NCBI GenBank assembly: GCA_963792785.1
Contig: CAWBXO010000001.1
Coordinates: 930,001 to 994,000 of the forward strand
DNA length: 64,000 nt
Direction of reading: 5' to 3'
Source of the DNA: CAWIMX01 sp963792785
GTDB lineage: Bacteria; Acidobacteriota; Vicinamibacteria; Vicinamibacterales; CAVVIG01
Below, piece after piece: positions 32,801-41,302 of the stretch. A program made the translations under genes and the position numbers. Numbering within the stretch: the first letter of the stretch is position 1; each line of letters starts with the position of its first letter. The notes beneath the pieces were generated by a model. That model saw nothing but the letters and a program-made list of their open reading frames with translations, searched no databases and was not told the origin of the DNA.

Positions 32801-35760
32801 GCGACCTTCCCTCGGCGAGGACCGTGCGCAGGTAGCGGCCCGTGTACGACTCCTCGACGCGGGCGACCTGTTCGGGCGTGCCGGTGGCGACCACTTGCCC
32901 GCCCTCGTCGCCGCCCTCCGGGCCGAGGTCGATGATGTAGTCGGCCGTCTTGATCACGTCGAGGTTGTGCTCGATGACGACGAGCGAGTGGCCGGCCTCG
33001 AGCAGCTTGCGGAACGCGGCGAGCAGCTTGGCGATGTCGTCGAAGTGGAGGCCCGTGGTGGGCTCGTCGAGGATGTAGAGCAGGCGCTCGCCGCTGTGCG
33101 ACGACAGGTGCGCGGCGATCTTGATCCGCTGGGCCTCGCCGCCCGAGAGCGTCGTCGCCGGCTGGCCGAGGCGGAGGTAGCCGAGGCCGATCTCGTCGAG
33201 CACCTGGAGGCGGCGCAGCACCTTCGGCGAGCTGCTGAAGAACGTCAGCGCCTCGCGGACGGTGAGGTCGAGCACCTGGTGGATCGAGCGGCCGCGGTAC
33301 TTCACGTCGAGCACCTGGGGCTTGAAGCGCTTGCCGTCGCACTGGTCGCAGGGGACGAAGACGTCGGCGAGGAACTGCATCTCGACGCGCACTTCCCCTT
33401 CACCCTGGCATGCCTCGCAGCGGCCGCCGGGCACGTTGAAGGAGAAGTGGCTGGCCGTGAGACCGCGCGCGCGCGCGTCCTTCGTGGCGGCGAACAGCTC
33501 GCGGATGGGATCGAAGGCCTTGAGGTACGTCACCGGGTTCGAGCGCGGCGTGCGGCCGATGGGGGCCTGGTCGACGAGCACGACGTCGCTCACGTACTCG
33601 CCGCCGTCGAGCGCCCGGAACGCGCCGACCTTGCGATCCCAGCCGCCCTTCGCCCGCTTCACGGCGGCGTAGAGCACGTCGTGGACCAGCGTGGACTTGC
33701 CCGAGCCGCTGACGCCGGTGACGCACGTGAGCGTGTTGAGCGGGATCTCGATGTCGATCTGCTTCAGGTTGTGCTCGGACGCCCCGAGCAGCTTCAGCTT
33801 CTGCAACGTCCCGCGGCGGCGCGTCGTGGGCACCGGGATCGCGAGCTCCTGCCGCAGGTACTTCGAGGTGAGCGACCGCGGCTCCTGCATGAGCGCCTCG
33901 TAGGTGCCCGAGAAGACCACGCGCCCGCCCTGCTCGCCCGCGCCGAGGCCGAGGTCGACGACGTGATCGGCCACCCGGATCATGTCGGCGTCGTGCTCGA
34001 CCACGAGCACCGTGTTCCCCTGGTCGCGGAGCTGCTGCAGGATCGCGATCAGGCGCAGGTTGTCGCGCGAGTGCAGGCCGATCGACGGCTCGTCGAGGAC
34101 GTAGAGCGTGCCGACCAGCGCCGAGCCGAGCGAGGTCGCGAGATTGATGCGCTGCGCCTCGCCGCCCGAGAGCGTCGACGAGAGCCGATCCAGCGTGAGG
34201 TAGTCGAGGCCGACGTCGCCGAGGAACGACAGCCGGCGCCGGATCTCGGTGAGCACCTTGTCGGCGATGGCGACCTCCTTCTCCGAGAGCTCGATCCGCT
34301 CGAAGAAGGCCTGCGCCTCCCGCACGGTGAACGCCGACACGCGATCGATGGTGTGCCCCGACACGCGCACGTCGCGCGCCTCGCGCCGCAGCCGCGCGCC
34401 CCCGCAATCGGGACACGTCAGGTAGCCGCGGTAGCGGCTGAGGAACACGCGCACGTGCACCTTGTACTTCTTGCGCTCGAGCCAACGGAAGAACCCGCGA
34501 ATGCCTTCAAAGCCTTCTCCGCCCTCGACGATGAAGTGGCGCTCATCGGGCGTCAGTTCGGCCCACGGGCGATCGAGCCGCACGCCGGCCTTCTTCGCGA
34601 CCTTCTTCAGGTCCGCGAGGTGCTTGCGGTAGTGCGGCTTGGTCCACGGCTCGATCGCGCCCTGGTTCACCGACTTGGACGCGTCCGGCACGACCAGGTC
34701 GATGATCGAGCTCGATGATGTTGCCGAAGCCGTGGCACGTCGGGCACGCGCCGAACGGGTTGTTGAACGAGAAGAGGCGCGGCTGCGGGTCTTCGTAGGC
34801 AATGCCGCACGCGCGGCAGTCGAACCGCTCGGAGAAGACGTGCACGGCCGGCGGCTCGTCCGGGTTCCCGGCGCGCGACCCGCCGGCCTCGATCGCCCAC
34901 GCCGCGCCGGCGCCCTCGAGGTACGCCGTCTCGATCGAGTCGGTGAGCCGCTGGCGCAGGTCCGCGCCGTCGAGCACGAGGCGGTCCACCACGACGCCGA
35001 GCGTGGACGCCCCCGCGAGGCGGGCCGGCTCGATGTCCTCGAGCGAGACCGCGTGGCCGTCCACGAGCAGCCGGCCGAACCCCTTGCGCCGCAGGCTGTC
35101 GAGGGACGCGGCGATCGCGGCCCCCGCGCCGCCGGCGGGCGCGGGCGTCTCGGCCGCCGCGGCGGCCGTCTGGCGGTCGTCCTGTTCGGTGGACTCGGCG
35201 ATCTCGTCTTCACCGGCGTCCTCGCCCCCGTCCCCGGCGGACTCGGCCGGCACGTCGAGCACGTCGAAATCGAATCCCACGAGCAGCCGCGTGCGCGGCG
35301 GCAGCGCCATCAGGCGGTCGGCCACCACCTCGGCCGTCTCGCGAACCACTTCCTTCCCGCAGCTGCGGCAGAACGTGCGGCCCACGCGCGCGAAGAGCAG
35401 GCGCATGTAATCGTGGATCTCGGTGGTCGTCCCGACCGTGGAGCGCGGGTTGCGGACGCTGTTCTTCTGGCGGATCGCGATGGCGGGCGAGATGTTGTCG
35501 ATCCGGTCGACGTCCGGCTTCTCCATCCGCTCGAGGAACTGGCGGGCGTAGGCCGAGAGCGACTCGACGTACCGGCGCTGGCCTTCCGCGTAGATCGTGT
35601 CGAAGGCGAGCGACGACTTCCCCGATCCGCTCACGCCGGTGACGATGATGAGCTTGCCTACCGGCAGCGACACGTCGACGTTCTTCAGATTATGCGTACG
35701 CGCGCCGCGTACGATGATCTCGACCTGGTCGACGGGTGCGGCGGGAGGGGTCTCGTCCAT
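32778..35760 (-). CDS. uvrA: Excinuclease ABC subunit A, interrupted by a +1 frameshift
   Basis: UvrA is the damage-sensing ATPase of nucleotide excision repair. The first part (ATG 35760) carries Walker A GVSGSGKSSLAFDTIY, zinc Cys pairs (CRSCG; CRAC ... CPTC) and an acidic/Ala-rich ~50-residue insertion (near residues 170-220). At about 34705 one extra base shifts the frame: GAGCTCGATCATCGAC, where a codon sequence for ELDIDLVVPD is expected. The second frame resumes at DLVVPDASKSVNQGAIEP and runs intact through both signature motifs (STLSGGEAQRINLA; TTLSGGEAQRIKIA) and the second Walker A to 32778. The 2983-bp span is one base over a multiple of three. Probably a sequence error. Confidence 0.92.
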
Positions 35761-35853
35761 TCGCGCGTGCCACCGTAGGTGCGGAAATCCGCAGAGGGCT
35801 GAAACTCCTCACTGTAGATCAGGATGACGGGGGAGGCAAACGCGCGCAGGCCG

Positions 35854-35873
35854 CGCGGACCTGCAGGTCCGCG
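35854..35873. repeat. 20-bp perfect palindrome of the GGACC/GGTCC family
   Basis: CGCGGACCTGCAGGTCCGCG is fully self-complementary and lies in the 116-bp gap between the MarR gene stop and uvrA. It may serve as a terminator for marR. It is related to the elements at 13891 and 41698. Confidence 0.6.
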
Positions 35874-35876
35874 GCG

Positions 35877-36311
35877 TCAGACAGAAGCGGGAGTCTTCGA
35901 ACCGAGGCGGGCGGCGATGCGCGCGAGGGCGGCCGCGTCTTCGGGGTCGAGCGAGGCGAGCAGCTCGCGCTCCGCCTCGTGCTTGATCGCGCTGCCGCGC
36001 GCGCACGCCTCGCGGCCGGCGTCCGTGATGTACGCCAGGCGCGATCGGCGGTCGCCGGGATCGAGCTCGCGGCTCACCCAGCCGTCGGCCTCGAGCCGAT
36101 CGACGAGCTGCGTGACGTTCGACTTCACGCAGGCGAGGCGATCGGCGAGCTGGCCGAGCGGCAGCGGGTGATCCGCGCTGGCGAGCTGGTGCAGCGCGGC
36201 CAGCTTGGCGAGCGAGAGGCCCGCCGGCGCCAGCCGCGATTCGAGGTGGCTCTCGGCGGCGCTCGCCGCGCGGAGCAACGCCCAGAGCCCGGTGCAGGGT
36301 GATCCGCCCAT
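35877..36311 (-). CDS. MarR family transcriptional regulator
   Basis: This 144-residue winged-helix repressor has the core LPLGQLADRLACVKSNVTQLVDRLEADGWVSRELDPGDRRSRLAYITDAG (read as successive motifs), containing the recognition helix and the conserved DxRxxxxxLT-like wing DRRSRLAYIT. MarR dimers usually respond to phenolic ligands or oxidation. The single Cys in the recognition helix (RLACVKSN) could be redox-active. It starts 7 bp after the cytochrome c gene, so the two form a small operon and the cytochrome may be part of its regulon. Confidence 0.93.
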   Translation of the reverse strand: MGGSPCTGLWALLRAASAAESHLESRLAPAGLSLAKLAALHQLASADHPLPLGQLADRLACVKSNVTQLVDRLEADGWVSRELDPGDRRSRLAYITDAGREACARGSAIKHEAERELLASLDPEDAAALARIAARLGSKTPASV

Positions 36312-36318
36312 GCGATCC

Positions 36319-36726
36319 TTACTGCTCGGGCTTGCGCAGCGTCTTGATGTACTCGACGACCGACCAGATCTGGTCTTTCGTCATGTCGTCCTTGAACGCC
36401 GGCATCTCTTTGCCCTTGCCGTTCAGAATCTTGTAGTACAGCGTGCCGTCGGAATTGAGCGGCGCGCGGTACGGGTCGGTCAGGTCGGCCGGCAGGTTCG
36501 CCGCGTCGCCGTCCGGGCCGTCGCCCACGCCGGTCTTGCCGTGGCAGCGCGCGCAGTGATCGCCGAAGAGGCCCTGGCCCGCCTTGACCATGGCCGGCGT
36601 CGCGGCGGTCGGGTTCTTCTCGTTCGCACCGCCGGAGGGGATCATCCAGCTGTCCTGCGCCGACACGATCGTCCCCGCCGCCACGATCGCCAGCGCGCCG
36701 ATGAGAAACCGGGCTCGATTGTGCAT
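36319..36726 (-). CDS. Secreted monoheme class I cytochrome c
   Basis: This 135-residue precursor has a signal peptide (FLIGALAIVAAGTIVSAQ). The heme c motif CARCHGKTGVGDGPDG lies at residues ~58-73, and the distal Met is probably in GKEMPAFKDDMTKDQIW. The pattern matches the small cytochrome c6/cbb3-type domain. It would carry electrons in the periplasm. It precedes and is probably co-transcribed with the MarR gene. It is divergent from a cupin gene; the intervening 21 bp hold a TATTAT (36732-36737) that could be the cupin -10 box. Confidence 0.92.
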   Translation of the reverse strand: MHNRARFLIGALAIVAAGTIVSAQDSWMIPSGGANEKNPTAATPAMVKAGQGLFGDHCARCHGKTGVGDGPDGDAANLPADLTDPYRAPLNSDGTLYYKILNGKGKEMPAFKDDMTKDQIWSVVEYIKTLRKPEQ

Positions 36727-36747
36727 GGTCGTATTATGGATCCCGCC

Positions 36748-37137
36748 ATGAGGATCTTCAAACGCGCCGATCGCCCGTCCGGGCCCGCCGATCCGCGCAC
36801 GTTCACGGGCCCCGCCGAAGCTCAGCGGCTCGCCGAGGACGAGGCCGGCGTGCCCGTGCACGTCTATCGCGTGGCCTTCGGCGACGGCGGCCGCACCTAC
36901 TGGCACGCCCACTCCGGCCCGCAATGGCTGCTCGTCGTCGAGGGGCGCATTCGCGTCCAGGTGTGGGGCGAAGCCGCGCGGGATGTCGAGGCCGGCGACG
37001 CCGTGGTGATTCCTCCCGGGGAGAAACACTGGCACGGCGCCGCGCCAGGCGGAAACGGGGTCCACCTGGCCGTCAACGTCCAGGCCACCACGGAGTGGAT
37101 GGAGGGGGTGACGGAACAGGAGTACAGGGGGAAGTAA
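36748..37137 (+). CDS. Single-domain cupin protein
   Basis: This 129-residue cupin has metal-binding motif 1 in RTYWHAHSGPQWLLVVEGR and motif 2 in DAVVIPPGEKHWHGAAP, with three His and a Glu available for a metal. Such small cupins include isomerases and ligand-binding proteins; no specific reaction can be assigned. An ATG at 36736 overlaps the presumed -10 box, so the ATG at 36748 is favoured. The gene stops at a repeat array. Confidence 0.88.
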   Translation: MRIFKRADRPSGPADPRTFTGPAEAQRLAEDEAGVPVHVYRVAFGDGGRTYWHAHSGPQWLLVVEGRIRVQVWGEAARDVEAGDAVVIPPGEKHWHGAAPGGNGVHLAVNVQATTEWMEGVTEQEYRGK

Positions 37138-37221
37138 GGAAGTCAGGAAGTTTGGAGGTCAGGAAGTTGGTTCTGCAGCCCCACTTCCTGACTTCCTCAC
37201 TTCCAGACTTCATAACTTCAA
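37138..37221. repeat. Inverted array of GGAAGTCA words
   Basis: Left words (GGAAGTCAGGAAGTTTGG type, 37138-37170) are complementary to right words (CTTCCTGACTTCCTCACTTCC minus its last base, 37183-37221). It follows the cupin stop and precedes the tRNA promoter (TAAGAT around 37234). Confidence 0.7.
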
Positions 37222-37282
37222 GTGTCACCCCGTGCTAAGATCCCGGTTTGGCGTCAGGAACGGCCGGACGCCGCCCGCCTAA

Positions 37283-37358
37283 GCCGGCGTAGCTCAGTTG
37301 GTAGAGCAGCTGATTCGTAATCAGCAGGTCATCGGTTCGAGTCCGATCGCCGGCTCCA
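37283..37358 (+). tRNA. tRNA-Thr (anticodon CGT), CCA encoded
   Basis: The 76-nt cloverleaf has acceptor GCCGGCG/CGCCGGC, D-arm AGCTCAGTTGGTAGAGC, anticodon stem-loop CTGATTCGTAATCAG with anticodon CGT, T-arm ATCGGTTCGAGTCCGAT, discriminator T and genomically encoded CCA. A -10-like TAAGAT lies ~45 bp upstream. The region 3' of it carries an integrase remnant and a second, partial copy of the tRNA 3' half. Confidence 0.95.
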
Positions 37359-37500
37359 GAAATCCCTAAGTTAAGGAAGATGGTGCGGAGGGCACCCTCG
37401 TGGCGGGTGGCGCGGCGGAGTTGACATCTCAACTGACACCCACAGGGATTTGCTTACGTGCTAGACGCTTCGTTGGCGCCCCTGCCCGGCGGGAATCGGA

Positions 37501-37623
37501 ACCCACGACCGCGAGACGCTCGGACACTCGCAGATCAGCCTGACGCCAAACACCTACAGCCGCGTGCTGCCGGCGCTTCAGCAGGAGGCCGCCGCGAAGC
37601 TCGACGCGATCCTGACGCGCTAG
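37501..37623 (+). pseudogene. Tyrosine recombinase (phage-type integrase) C-terminal remnant
   Basis: The frame ending at the TAG at 37621 reads ETLGHSQISLTPNTYSRVLP followed by ALQQEAAAKLDAILTR. This is the C-terminal box of tyrosine integrases, with the His of LGHSQ and the catalytic Tyr of NTYS. A stop codon at 37462 cuts the frame and no upstream homology is visible, so only the last ~40 residues survive. Its position just 3' of tRNA-Thr is where integrases of tRNA-targeting elements normally lie. Confidence 0.75.
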
Positions 37624-37745
37624 AACATCGGGAACAGGGCAATGAAGGCAACCCAGGCGACGAGGGCGATGACGATGACGACCACGATCATCGTCACCGC
37701 ATACACGTGCCGCTGCTCGAACAGCTTCGGCGCTGGATTCGCCAT
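37620..37745 (-). CDS. 41-residue single-span membrane microprotein (candidate)
   Basis: The frame runs from an ATG at 37745 to a TAG that overlaps, on the opposite strand, the integrase-remnant stop. The peptide has a charged start (MANPAPKLFEQRHVYAV) and one long hydrophobic helix (TMIVVVIVIALVAWVAFIAL). No clear SD is seen. The hydrophobic composition and clean helix argue for a real gene, but it could be chance in the decayed region. Function unknown. Confidence 0.4.
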   Translation of the reverse strand: MANPAPKLFEQRHVYAVTMIVVVIVIALVAWVAFIALFPMF

Positions 37746-37825
37746 GCGCTCATTTTAGGGCATCGGATACGGCTACACCGGACCGGCGAAGAATGGCGAT
37801 CTGCGGTTTTGCCAAGGAAAGAAGT

Positions 37826-37871
37826 GAGCCGGGTGGGAATCGAACCCCACAACCCGCAGATTAAGAGAACG
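37826..37871 (-). pseudogene. tRNA-Lys-like 3' half (degenerate)
   Basis: Read on the minus strand, CTCTTAATCTGCGGG resembles the anticodon loop (CTT) and following stem of tRNA-Lys. It is followed by TTCGATTCCCACCCGGCTC, a T-loop and acceptor end. There is one extra G in the T-stem and no 5' half. It is a fragment, not a functional tRNA. Confidence 0.45.
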
Positions 37872-37910
37872 ACTGGTGCCCGTCCGCGCCCGTTCGCACT
37901 ATGTTCTTGC

Positions 37911-37947
37911 TTCGTAATCAGGTCAGCGGTTCGAGCCCGCTCGCCGG
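37911..37947 (+). pseudogene. Partial copy of the tRNA-Thr 3' half (attachment-site remnant)
   Basis: TTCGTAATCAGGTCAGCGG and TTCGAGCCCGCTCGCCGG repeat the anticodon-loop-to-acceptor part of the intact tRNA-Thr 550-600 bp upstream. The T-stem is intact (AGCGG/CCGCT). A partial 3' tRNA copy in direct orientation, with an integrase remnant between, is what an att duplication leaves. Confidence 0.6.
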
Positions 37948-38060
37948 GGGCGACGCCGCCGCCCCCAGGCGTGTGCAAGAGTGAACAGACGAATCTGGTA
38001 GGCCTTCGATAGCCTCATCCTCCGCGGGACGTTTGAGAGGTAAGTGAGGAGGAGGCGGTC

Positions 38061-38516
38061 ATGGGAAGCAGCGACGTGACTGGCACGGCGTTCGATACCG
38101 TCGAAGGGCGACGCCGAACCCTCCCGTTTTTAATGCCACGTTCGTCCGGCCATCCCGAACGCTCCCCGCTCCCCCGTCTTCTGCTCGTGGAGCCTAACGA
38201 GGCCAGGCGCGCTCATTGGTGCCACGTCGCCGAAACGACCGCCGACATCGACGCCGTTGCTGATTTCCTCACCGCTCGGACGAGACTTCTTTCCGAGCCA
38301 TACGACTGGGTAGCCACGAACCTCTGTCTCGGGGAATACAACGGCCTGCATCTGCTTCACCTCGCCGCCGCCGCGAGGTTGCAGACTCGCTTGCTCGTCT
38401 ACGCGGACCCACATGCCCCCTGGCTGGCGGAAGAAGCGCTGCGCGGCGGTGCCTTCTCTTACGCGTCCGCTGACGGCTTGGGTCGCGCCCTCTCACATCC
38501 TTCGTTCGGTCGCTAG
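38061..38516 (+). CDS. Degenerate receiver-like (pseudo-receiver) protein
   Basis: This 151-residue protein has a strong SD (GAGGAGGAGG). Residues ~38-150 look like a CheY-type receiver: PRLLLVEPNEARRAHW at the first strand and DWVATNLCLGEYNGLHLLHL where the phospho-acceptor strand would be. The acceptor Asp is replaced by Asn and the first acidic pair is reduced to a single Glu, so phosphorylation is unlikely. The first ~35 residues are unordered and basic. It converges with the cNMP-PilB gene. Function unknown; the receiver assignment is by pattern only. Confidence 0.6.
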   Translation: MGSSDVTGTAFDTVEGRRRTLPFLMPRSSGHPERSPLPRLLLVEPNEARRAHWCHVAETTADIDAVADFLTARTRLLSEPYDWVATNLCLGEYNGLHLLHLAAAARLQTRLLVYADPHAPWLAEEALRGGAFSYASADGLGRALSHPSFGR

Positions 38517-38529
38517 CCGTCAGTCACGA

Positions 38530-40554
38530 TTACGCTTCGACGCTCACGACGCTCATCACCTCGTCGACCGTCGTCAGGCCTTCGGTGAGCAGGATCCCGG
38601 CGTAGCCCTTCAGGTCGATCATCCCTTCGGCCAGGGCGGCGGCGTGGATCGCCTCGGCGGAGGCGCCCTGGCCGACGAGGGATCGGATCTTCGGCGTCAT
38701 CTTCAGCACTTCGTAGATCCCGATGCGGCCCTTGAGGCCCTTGCCGCCGCACGCGTCGCAGCCGCGCGCGCGATAGAGCGTCGCGCCCGGCGTCAGCTCG
38801 AAATAGCGCGCCGCCGCCTCGTCCGCGCCGTACGGCTCCTTGCACCGCTGGCAGAGTCTGCGCGCCAGGCGCTGCGCGATCACGCTGATCGTGGACGACG
38901 AGACGAGGAACGGCTCGATGCCCATCTCGTTCAACCGCGTGAACGCCACAGCCGCGCTGTTGGTGTGGAGCGTCGTGAACACCAGATGCCCGGTGAGCGC
39001 GGCCTCGACCGCCGTGTGCGCGGTTTCCTTGTCGCGCGTCTCCCCCACCAGCAGCACGTCGGGATCCTGCCGCAGGAACGCGCGCAGCACGGCCGCGAAC
39101 GTGAGGCCGATTCCGGCGTTGGTCTGGATCTGCGTGACGCCCGGCAGGTCGTACTCGATCGGATCCTCGGCGGTCGAGATGTTCACGCCGGGCTCGTTGA
39201 TCTCCGCCAGCGCCGAGTACAGCGTCGTCGTCTTGCCCGAGCCGGTCGGGCCGGTGACGTAGATGATCCCGTACGGCTGCTGGATCAGCTGGCGCACCAG
39301 CGCGAGCGTCGGCGCGTGGGAGATGAGCTTGTCGAGGCCCAGAGCCGTGTTCGTTTTGTCCAGGATCCGCATCACGACCTTCTCGCCCCACTTGCCGGGC
39401 ACGGTCGACACGCGGAAGTCGATCGCCTTGCCCTCCATCAGCACGCTGATGCGTCCGTCCTGCGGGAGGCGCTTCTCGGCGATGTCGAGCTTCGCGAGGA
39501 TCTTCAGGCGCGAGATCAGGCCGAGCTGCACGCGCTTGGGCAGCCGCTGCACCACCTCGAGGACGCCGTCGATCCGGAAGCGGATCGTGACCTCCGCTTC
39601 CATCGGCTCGATGTGGATGTCGCTCGCGCCCTGCTTGATCGCGAGGCCCAGGATCGAGTTCGCGAGGCGGATGATCGGCGCGTCCTCCGACGCGCTCATC
39701 AGGTCCTGTTTCGACTCGGCCGCGAGCGAGTCCTCGGCATCGGCCGCGAGCTGCAGCTCCCGCACGAGATCCGACTGCAACAGGTCGATCGTCGCGGCGA
39801 CGTTCGCCTTCGGGTCCGGCGCCACGGCGGCCGCCTTCGAGGCCGGCCGGCCCGGCGCGGGCGCGTCCGGCTTCGCGGTGAGCTGCGCGTAAGTCGTCGA
39901 CAGGAAACGGCGCAGATCCTCTTCCGTCACGACGACGGGCTCGATCATCACGCCCTTCAGGATCCGCCGCACATCGTCGAAGGCGACGACGTTGTTCGGG
40001 TTGACCATCGCGAGCGTGAGGCGGTTGTTGCAGAAGGCGATCGGCAGGGCTTTGTGCTCGTTGACGAGCGAGCTGGGCAGCAGGACGAGCACGCGCGGAT
40101 CGATCCGGGTGCGCGAGAGGTTCACGAAGTCGACGCCCGCGTGCTGGTTGGCGATCTCGAGCCGCTCGGCCGTCGCGCGCGCCAAGCCCAGCGCCACGCT
40201 CGGGTGCTCCTGCGCTACGCGCTCGAAGGCCTCGAGCGTGAGCACGGCGCAGCTGGTCGCCTCGAGCGCGGCCACGGTGGCCGTCCGGGGCTTGCGCGTG
40301 AGCAGCGCCATCTCGCCGAACATCTGGCCCGGCCCGAGCTCGGCGAGCACGAACTCCATGCCCGATTCGGGATCCTTGCGGCGCACCGCCACGCGGCCGG
40401 ACAGGATGATGAAGGCGGCGTCGCCGGCGCCGCCCTCCCGGACGATCGCGGCGTGCGGGACGAAGTCGCGCCGTTCGAGGCAGCGCTCGAACTGGCCGAG
40501 GTCGGCCGGCGCCAGCCCGGAGAACAAGGGAATGTCACTCAGGGACGAAATCAT
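38530..40554 (-). CDS. cNMP-binding domain fused to a PilB/GspE secretion ATPase
   Basis: The 674-residue protein starts with a cyclic-nucleotide-binding (Crp-type) domain (residues ~1-130: PLFSGLAPADLGQFERCLE, FGEMALLTRKPRTATVAAL). An MshEN-like N-terminal domain (~150-290) follows, then a complete type II/IV secretion ATPase. Walker A is VTGPTGSGKTTTLYSAL near residue 430, the Asp box is STAEDPIEYDLPGVTQIQ, Walker B is DPDVLLVGETRDKETAHTAV and the Zn tetracysteine is CQRC ... CDAC. It should power type IV pilus extension or type II secretion. The fused sensor domain implies direct nucleotide control (cAMP, cGMP or c-di-GMP). The gene stands alone; other pilus genes are not in the window. 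Confidence 0.93.
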   Translation of the reverse strand: MISSLSDIPLFSGLAPADLGQFERCLERRDFVPHAAIVREGGAGDAAFIILSGRVAVRRKDPESGMEFVLAELGPGQMFGEMALLTRKPRTATVAALEATSCAVLTLEAFERVAQEHPSVALGLARATAERLEIANQHAGVDFVNLSRTRIDPRVLVLLPSSLVNEHKALPIAFCNNRLTLAMVNPNNVVAFDDVRRILKGVMIEPVVVTEEDLRRFLSTTYAQLTAKPDAPAPGRPASKAAAVAPDPKANVAATIDLLQSDLVRELQLAADAEDSLAAESKQDLMSASEDAPIIRLANSILGLAIKQGASDIHIEPMEAEVTIRFRIDGVLEVVQRLPKRVQLGLISRLKILAKLDIAEKRLPQDGRISVLMEGKAIDFRVSTVPGKWGEKVVMRILDKTNTALGLDKLISHAPTLALVRQLIQQPYGIIYVTGPTGSGKTTTLYSALAEINEPGVNISTAEDPIEYDLPGVTQIQTNAGIGLTFAAVLRAFLRQDPDVLLVGETRDKETAHTAVEAALTGHLVFTTLHTNSAAVAFTRLNEMGIEPFLVSSSTISVIAQRLARRLCQRCKEPYGADEAAARYFELTPGATLYRARGCDACGGKGLKGRIGIYEVLKMTPKIRSLVGQGASAEAIHAAALAEGMIDLKGYAGILLTEGLTTVDEVMSVVSVEA

Positions 40555-40618
40555 CGGGGCGCCATGTTACCGCAGCCCGAAGGCGGTACCGGGCGCCGTA
40601 GGTTTAGAATAGGCCCCC

Positions 40619-41302
40619 ATGGGCATGCCTCCCCGTCCTGTTCTCGCGGGTCTCTTCGTCGCCGCCGCTGCCGTGCTGGCCGCCGCCTGCTCGGCGCCGG
40701 CGCCCGGTGACGCCGCCTCCCCCACCGCCTCGGGCACGCCGGCCCCGTCGGCTGACAATCTGCTGAGCACGCTCCAGACCACCGTCTCGGTGAAGGAGCT
40801 GATGAAGGGCATGATCGACCCGGCGTCCGACTTCATCTTCCTCGGCGCGGGCAGCGAGGTCACCAAGGACGGCGTCCGCGAGTGGAAACCGGAGACCGAC
40901 GAGGACTGGGAGAAGGTGCGCTTCGGCGCGCTGGTGATGGCGGAGGGCTCGCAGCTCCTGCGCGTGCACCGGCCGTGGACGGCGGCCGGCGACCTGAACA
41001 ACAGCGAGGGCCCGGACGCGCCCGAGCTGTCGCCGGATCAGATCGAGGCCAAGGTGCAGCAGGATCCGGTGCTGTGGGACGCGAAGGTCCAGGCGCTCGA
41101 GAACGTCGGGCGCGAGGTGCTGCAGGTCGTCGAGAAAAAGGACGCGGTGGGCCTGTTCAACGCGGGCGAGGATCTCGACACCGCGTGCGAGGACTGCCAC
41201 CTCGCGTACTGGTACCCGAACCAGCTGCAGTTCCTCGACAAGATCGACCGCAAGCTGAACGAGCTGTACGGCGATCAGATGAACGTGAAGCGATCGCGCT
41301 AG
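40619..41302 (+). CDS. Monoheme c-type cytochrome lipoprotein
   Basis: This 227-residue precursor has a lipobox (VLAAACS), so it is lipid-anchored at Cys ~23, followed by a Pro/Ser/Thr-rich tether. The body is helical, with VKELMKGMIDPASDFIFLGA, EDWEKVRFGALVMAEGSQLL and a heme site CEDCHLAYWYP near the C-terminus. The same pattern recurs in the genes at 50650 and 52487, so this is one of three paralogues. The fold is probably a four-helix class II-like cytochrome. TAGAAT (40605-40610) lies eight bases before the ATG and there is no SD, suggesting a leaderless mRNA. Confidence 0.85.
   Translation: MGMPPRPVLAGLFVAAAAVLAAACSAPAPGDAASPTASGTPAPSADNLLSTLQTTVSVKELMKGMIDPASDFIFLGAGSEVTKDGVREWKPETDEDWEKVRFGALVMAEGSQLLRVHRPWTAAGDLNNSEGPDAPELSPDQIEAKVQQDPVLWDAKVQALENVGREVLQVVEKKDAVGLFNAGEDLDTACEDCHLAYWYPNQLQFLDKIDRKLNELYGDQMNVKRSR

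Noticed and set aside
37235..37432. Minus-strand frame encoding a peptide with DRTRTDDLLITNQLLYQLSY
   Set aside because: It is the antisense reading of tRNA-Thr, a well-known annotation artefact.
37458..38012. Plus-strand frame across the integrase remnant and tRNA fragments
   Set aside because: It reads the remnant in the wrong frame and contains no recognisable domain.
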